Below, piece after piece: positions 58,480-64,000 of a stretch of DNA of 64,000 nucleotides. The notes under the pieces are model-generated. The model ran no database searches, was not told the origin of the DNA, and saw only the letters and a list, made by a program, of their open reading frames with translations. The first letter of the stretch is position 1; each line of letters opens with the position of its first letter. Source of the DNA: Chiridota heheva (Eukaryota; Echinodermata; Holothuroidea; Apodida; Chiridotidae); NCBI GenBank assembly GCA_020152595.1, contig JAIGNY010001437.1:2207001-2271000 (forward strand), written 5' to 3'. The translations under genes were made by a program, and so were the position numbers.

Positions 58480-61400
58480 AAACCTCTCTTCTAAAGGAAG
58501 TTGTTCTTGGTATTAAAACTAGAGAACATAAACAATCCCCAGGTAAACTGCTCCTGGTAAGCTGGAGAACATAAATGATCGCCAACTAAACTGCTCCTGG
58601 TAAGCTAGAGAACATAAATGATCGCTGGGAAAACTGCTCCTGGTAAGCTAGAGAACATAAATGAACGCCAGGTAAACTGCTCCTAGTAAGCTAGAGAAGA
58701 TAAATGATCGCTGGATAAACTGCTCCTGGTAAGCTAAAAACATAAATAACACCAGGTAAACTGCTCCTGGTAAGCTAGAGAACATAAATGAACGCCAGGT
58801 AAACTGCTCCTTGTAAGCTTAAGAACATATATGATCGCCAAGTAAACTGCTCCTGGTAAGCTAGAGAACATGAATGATCGCCAGGTAAAGTGCTCCTGGT
58901 AAGCTAGAGAACATAAATGAATGCTGGGTAAACTGCTCCTGGTAAGCTAGAGAACATAAATGAACGCCAGGTAAACTGCTCCTGGTAAGCTAGAGAACAT
59001 AAATGAACGCGGGGTAAACTGCTCCTGGTAAGCTAGAGAACATAAATCAACGCCAGGTAAACTGCTCCTGGTAAGCTAGAGAACATAAATGATCGCCAGG
59101 TAAACTGCTCCTGGTAAGCTAGAGAACATAAATGATCGCCAAGTAAACTGCTCCTGGTAAGCTAGAGAATATAAAGGATCGCCAGATAAACTGCTCCTGG
59201 TAAGCTAGAGAACATAAATGATCGCTTGGAAAACTGCTCCTGGTAAGCTAGAGAACATAAATGAACGCCAGGTAAACTGCTCCTAGTAAGCTAGAGAACA
59301 TAAATGATCGCTGGGTAAACTGCTCCTGGTAAGCTAAAAACATAAATAATCGCCAAGTAAACTGCTCCTGGTAAGCTAGAGAACATAAATGAACGCCAGG
59401 TAAACTGCTCCTTGTAAGCTTAAGAACATATATGATCGCCAAGTAAACTGCTCCTGGTAAGCTAGAGAACATGAATGAACGCCAGGTAAACTGCTCCTGG
59501 TAAGCTAGAGAACATAAATGATCGCCAGGTAAACTGCTCCTAGTAAGCTAGAGAACATAAATGATCGCTGGGTAAACTGCTCCTGGTAAGCTAAAAAACA
59601 TAAATAATCGCCAAGTAAACTGCTCCTGGTAAGCTAGAGAACATAAATGAACGCCAGGTAAACTGCTCCTGGTAAGCTAGAGAAGATAAATGATCGCTGG
59701 GTAAACTGCTCCTGGTAAGCTAGAGAACATAAATGATCGCCAGGTAAAGTGCTCCTGGTAAGCTAGAGAACATAAATGAACGCCAGGTAAACTGCTCCTG
59801 GTAAGCTAGAGAACATAAATGAACGCCATGTAAACTGCTCCTGGTAAGCTAGAGAACATAAATGATTGCTGGGTAAACTGCTCCTGGTAAGCTAAAAAAC
59901 ATAAATGAACGCCAGGTAAACTGCTCCTGGTAAGCTAGAGAACATAAATGATCGCCAAGTAAACTGCTCCTGGTAAGCTAGAGAACATAAATGAACGCCA
60001 GGTAAACTGCTCCTGGTAAGCTAGAGAACATAAATGAACGCCAGGTAAACTGCTTCTTGTAAGCTAGAGAACATAAATGATCGCCAAGTAAACTGCTCCT
60101 GGTAAGCTAGAGAACATGACTGAACGCCAGGTAAACTGCTCCTGGTAAGCTAGAGAACATAAATGATCGCTGGGTAAACTGCTTCTGGTAAGCTAGAGAA
60201 CATAAATGAATGCCAGGTAAACTGCTCCTGGTAAGCTAGAGGACATAAATGAACGCGGGGTAAACTGCTCCTGGTAAGCTAGAGAACATAAATCAACGCC
60301 AGGTAAACTGCTCCTGGTAAGCTAGAGAACATAAATGATCGCCAGGTAAACTGCTCCTGGTAAGCTAGAGAACATAAATGATCGCCAAGTAAACTGCTCC
60401 TGGTAAGCTAGAGAATATAAAGGATCGCCAGATAAACTGCTCCTGGTAAGCTAGAGAACATAAATGATCGCTGGGAAAACTGCTCCTGGTAAGCTAGAGA
60501 ACATAAATGAACGCCAGGTAAACTGCTCCTAGTAAGCTAGAGAACATAAATGATCGCTGGGTAAACTGCTCCTGGTAAGCTAAAAAACATAAATAATCGC
60601 CAAGTAAACTGCTCCTGGTAAGCTAGAGAACATAAATGAACGCCAGGTAAACTGCTCCTTGTAAGCTTAAGAACATATATGATCGCCAAGTAAACTGCTC
60701 CTGGTAAGCTAGAGAACATGAATGAACGCCAGGTAAACTGCTCCTGGTAAGCTAGAGAACATAAATGATCGCCGGGTAAACTGCTCCTGGTAAGCTAGAG
60801 AACATAAATGATCGCTGGGAAAACTGCTCCTGGTAAGCTAGAGAACATAAATGAACGCCAGGTAAACTGCTCCTAGTAAGCTAGAGAACATAAATGATCG
60901 CTGGGTAAACTGCTCCTGGTAAGCTAAAAAACATAAATAATCGCCAAGTAAACTGCTCCTGGTAAGCTAGAGAACATAAATGAACGCCAGGTAAACTGCT
61001 CCTGGTAAGCTAGAGAACATAAATGATCGCCAAGTAAAATGCTCCTGGTAAGCTAGAGAACATAAATGAACGCCAGGTAAACTGCCCCTGGTAAGCTAGA
61101 GAACATAAATGAACGCCAGGTAAACTGCTCCTGGTAAGCTAGAGAACATAAATGAACGCTGGGTAAACTGCTCCTGGTAAGCTAGAGAACATAAATGAAC
61201 GCCAGGTAAACTGCTCCTGGTAAGCTAGAGAACATAAATGAACGCCAGGTAAACTGCCCCTGGTAAGCTAGAGAACATAAATGAACGCCAGGTAAACTGC
61301 TCCTGGTAAGCTAGAGAACATAAATGAACGCCAGGTAAAGTGCTCCTGGTAAGCTAGAGAACATAAATGAACGCCAGGTAAACTGCTCCTGGTAAGCTAG

Positions 61401-61898
61401 AGAACATAAATGAACGCCAGGTAAACTGCCCCTGGTAAGCTAGAGAACATAAATGAACGCCAGGTAAACTGCTCCTGGTAAGCTAGAGAACATAAATGAA
61501 CGCTGGGTAAACTGCTCCTGGTAAGCTAGAGAACATAAATGATCGCCAGGTAAACTGCTCCTGGTAAGCTAGAGAACATAAATGAACGCTGGGTAAACTG
61601 CTCCTGGTAAGCTAGAGAACATAAATGATCGCCAGGTAAACTGCTCCTGGTAAGCTAGAGAACATAAATGAACACCAGGTAAACTGCTCCTGGTAAGCTA
61701 GAGAACATAAATGATCACCAGGCAAACTGCTCCTAGTAAGCTAGAGAACATAAATGATCGCCAGGCAAACTGCTTCGGTAAGCTAGAGAACATAAATGAT
61801 CGCCAAGTAAACTGCTCCTGGTAAGCTAGAGAACATAAACAATCGCCAGGTAAACTGCTTCTGGTAAGCTAGAGAACATAAATGATCGCCAGGTAAAC
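58480..61898 (-). repeat. 43-bp minisatellite array inside the LINE
   Basis: About 79 copies of a 43-bp unit containing CTGCTCCTGGTAAGCTAGAG. Unit variants (GATCGCCAGG, GAACGCCAGG, GATCGCTGGG) form a pattern that repeats: the block from 59045 recurs from 60291, offset 1,246 bp, about 29 units, including a rare AATCAACGCC unit and a GAATATAAAGGATC unit. This is higher-order structure from block duplication. Minus-strand frames of 60-77 codons in it are artefacts. Confidence 0.97.
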
Positions 61899-62159
61899 AA
61901 AAATTCTCAACCAATATTCTAAAACTGACATGGCTCTATTTACCTGCACAATTACTTGTACTAATAGGCAGCTTTGAACCATTTTACAAAACATGTGATG
62001 TATTTTTTCTATCTCACTAGCTTACTCGAGCCCCCATATTTTAGAGCCATAATGGAGAACAGGTTTCATTTTGTAGTTAAATAGTTTTAAGATAGTTTCA
62101 GTGGGAACATCACCAAAATTTCGAAGATCATTAAAGAACAAAATGGTTTGGTACTTTGA

Positions 62160-63600
62160 TTTGCTAATCTACTGTTAGTTTAAGCCCAAGAACCAGAAAC
62201 AGAAAGAACCAAACTAAGATTTGTAATTAGTAATAACTTCCATTTTTTCACCACCAAACTGCCACTTCTCATTTCTTTTAAGAATTCTTCCCTTTTAAAA
62301 ACAACGACCTTAAGACTTATTAACATTAATTTGTAAAAAGAGGATTGACAAAATCGAGCGAGACCATCCAAGAGCCTCTGCAATCCTGTAATAGAACGGC
62401 TGAATAAAATAAAATCATCTGTGAACATAAGATGAGTGAGCGTTAAACTTCCCACTTGAACTCCATGAAAACCAAGTTGGTTCGTTTCTTCATTAATATC
62501 ATCTAAAAATACATTGAATGAAAGTGGGGACAATGGTGACCCTTGCTGTACACCTTTCTGGCATAGAAAGAAATTAGAATATTCACAATTACCTCTTACA
62601 CAAGACTGTAGTCCCTCAAACAAAGACACAAGAACATCAAATAAATTACAATGTAAGCCTTTACTATGAAGCTTCCGCAGTACTGTCTGCCTGTCTACAG
62701 AATCAAAACTTTACGAAAGTCAATAAATGCAGTATAAAAACGCCCTCTTTTCCTACCAAGATACTTGAATATAATTGTATGCAAGATAAACACATTGTCT
62801 ATTGCCCTATGTCCTTTTCTAAAGCCGCTCTGGTAAGGAGAAACAGGGTTTACGTTAACAGATCAGAACTGTAATCTACCAAGTAAGATATTGGAGAAAA
62901 CTTTACCTAAACCTGATATCAAACTAATACCTCGGTAGTTATAAGTATCACCAACTCTTCTACTTTTATGAATAGGTATAATAACACTCGATTTCCATCT
63001 GAGAGGGAAAAATCCTTTCGTAAACAATACAATAAAAAGCTTGTGTAAAACATCAATCACCTCAATAGAAGCATTCTTAACAAGTTCAGCGGGAATTCTG
63101 TCAGACCAGGTGCTTTACCCTCACGTAGAGCCTGTATATTTTGTTCAGCCCCCTCTTTGTGTATACATATATCAACACTTTCAATTATGTTCGTTTGATC
63201 ATTGTTCAAAGAAAAGCTTTTCAAAACATCAGTGTCATAAGTCCTACATACAGGATCATCACATAAAACATCTGAAAAGGTGACTGCCATTTATCTATAG
63301 GGATATTAACATACATGTCTTTCTTACTTTTAATCAAAGACCAAAACAAACCTGTATTTTTCTGTTCAATGGCATGCAATAACCGTTTCTGATTTTGTAA
63401 TACTCTCTTATTCTTTTTAAAACAAACCATAAAAGAGTAATCACGTCTTAGCTGTATGTACCTACCGCACGATTCAGAACTTCCATTCTTGCTTAACCTA
63501 TTTAATTCATGCCAAGTTCTTATCTTTAACTCTTTACACTGACAATCAAAGCAACTTTGCGAACTAATGTCGCCTTTCTTAATAGGCCTACTTTTCATAA
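62160..63600 (-). pseudogene. Reverse transcriptase region of the nested LINE
   Basis: Open pieces at 63598-63221, 63060-62863 and 62629-62180 are collinear parts of one ORF2, broken by frameshifts near 63200 and 62860-62650. RT blocks 1-5 are recognisable, including SVIIPIHKSRR, the QGSPLSP motif and the FTDD catalytic box. A ~68-bp tandem duplication (about 63552-63690) sits at the 5' truncation point. Confidence 0.85.
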
Positions 63601-63703
63601 TACTACCAACTGCACAGAATGACTTTGCAAACTAGTGTCGCCTTTCTTAATAAGCCCACTTTTCATAATAATACGAACTGCACAGAATGCCTTGTCAATA
63701 GAA

Positions 63704-64000
63704 GCTTTGGTGAAGGGAGAAGATTCTGTTGGTCTTAAGGAACCAGTTTAGTCTCTTGTTAATGATCCTTTCCATAGTTGGAGGGGGCGGTAGTTGGAGG
63801 GGTCGGTGCTGTCCATCCCCAGTTTGGGGGCGGAGGTGACGGTAGCCGTCCTCCAGATAGGGGGAAAGGAGTGTGAGGACCAACTGTGGTTGAGGATGGT
63901 GAGTAGGGTAGTGGTGGCCCTGTTGGAGAGGTGTTTTAGAAACTGGTAGGGGAGTTATATGGGCCCTTGGAGGTGCAGCCAGCATCGTGGATGGCTTGCT
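63704..64000 (-). pseudogene. RNase-H-bearing LINE (copy 2), 5' portion, runs off the window
   Basis: On the minus strand the frame-shifted text reads LKHLSNRATTTLLTILNHSW, SFPPIWRTATV and DPSNYRPLQL, then ERIINKRLNWFLKTNRI and HQS, the RT 'fingers' blocks that directly precede GFRKR at 57.7 kb. It is the other side of the nested insertion. The endonuclease and N-terminus lie beyond 64000. Confidence 0.9.

Larger units (their letters stand above)
57742..63703 (-). mobile_element. Second LINE nested in copy 2, flanked by a GCTTT duplication
   Basis: The insertion separates HQS from GFR of the host LINE and is flanked by GCTTT at 57737-57741 and 63704-63708, so removal of one copy restores the host frame. 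Minus-strand order: an upstream domain (CFDCQCKELKIRTWHELNRL), RT fingers (FFPLRWKSSVIIPIHKSRRV, YNYRGISLI), GVQQGSPLSPLSFNVFLDDI, then FTDDFILFSR (catalytic box with both Asp), a KPVLHYGSKIWG-like motif in a broken frame, the 43-bp array, then the ORF2 C-terminus and an A/T-rich 3' end. It looks 5'-truncated; there is no RNase H. The clade is not assigned. Multiple stops and shifts make it inactive. Confidence 0.87.

Noticed and set aside
21795..61898. CRISPR-like arrays
   Set aside because: All arrays are contiguous tandem repeats without unique spacers, in a eukaryotic context.

Overview
This window is eukaryotic, intron-rich and very rich in repeats. Conserved animal genes (an HMG20-like chromatin protein and the dynein-2 intermediate chain DYNC2I2/WDR34), AT-rich introns, RNase-H-bearing LINEs and tRNA-derived SINEs suggest a non-vertebrate metazoan. 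A marine deuterostome such as an echinoderm is my guess, at low confidence. No rRNA, no intact tRNA gene, no CRISPR array and no prokaryotic gene was seen.

Layout. (1) 1-11.95 kb: two arrays of one ~193-bp satellite in opposite orientation flank a 2.8-kb spacer. The left array has a 9-monomer higher-order period of 1,743 bp. The spacer holds a MITE with terminal inverted repeats, and the right array is split by a SINE with a 12-bp target duplication. (2) 12.3-35.6 kb (+): an 11-exon gene whose splice phases all agree, giving a 790-aa HMG20-like protein with an HMG box, a U1-type C2H2 zinc finger and a C-terminal coiled coil. Two further candidate 3' exons (38.2 and 38.97 kb) could give another C-terminus. 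Its introns carry a 311-bp-arm hairpin element, a TIR element, a 30-bp array, a dead Tc1/mariner copy, a LINE fragment, a polypyrimidine tract and a 23-bp array. (3) 35.6-42.8 kb: tail-to-tail intergenic region with two more 23-bp arrays and a truncated LINE. (4) 42.8-55.0 kb (-): the last three exons of DYNC2I2/WDR34, separated by introns holding an 84-bp array, a 4.8-kb foldback-type element with repeat-built inverted arms, and a 39-bp array. (5) 55.5-64.0 kb: a minus-strand LINE of the same family as the 39.7-kb copy, interrupted inside its reverse transcriptase by a second LINE flanked by a 5-bp duplication. That second LINE holds a 3.4-kb, 43-bp minisatellite inside its ORF2.

The two host genes converge and have no evident joint function: one is nuclear chromatin regulation, the other retrograde intraflagellar transport. 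The most striking features are structural: about a third of the window is tandem repeat from at least eight unrelated families, and three different large inverted-repeat structures occur in 64 kb.
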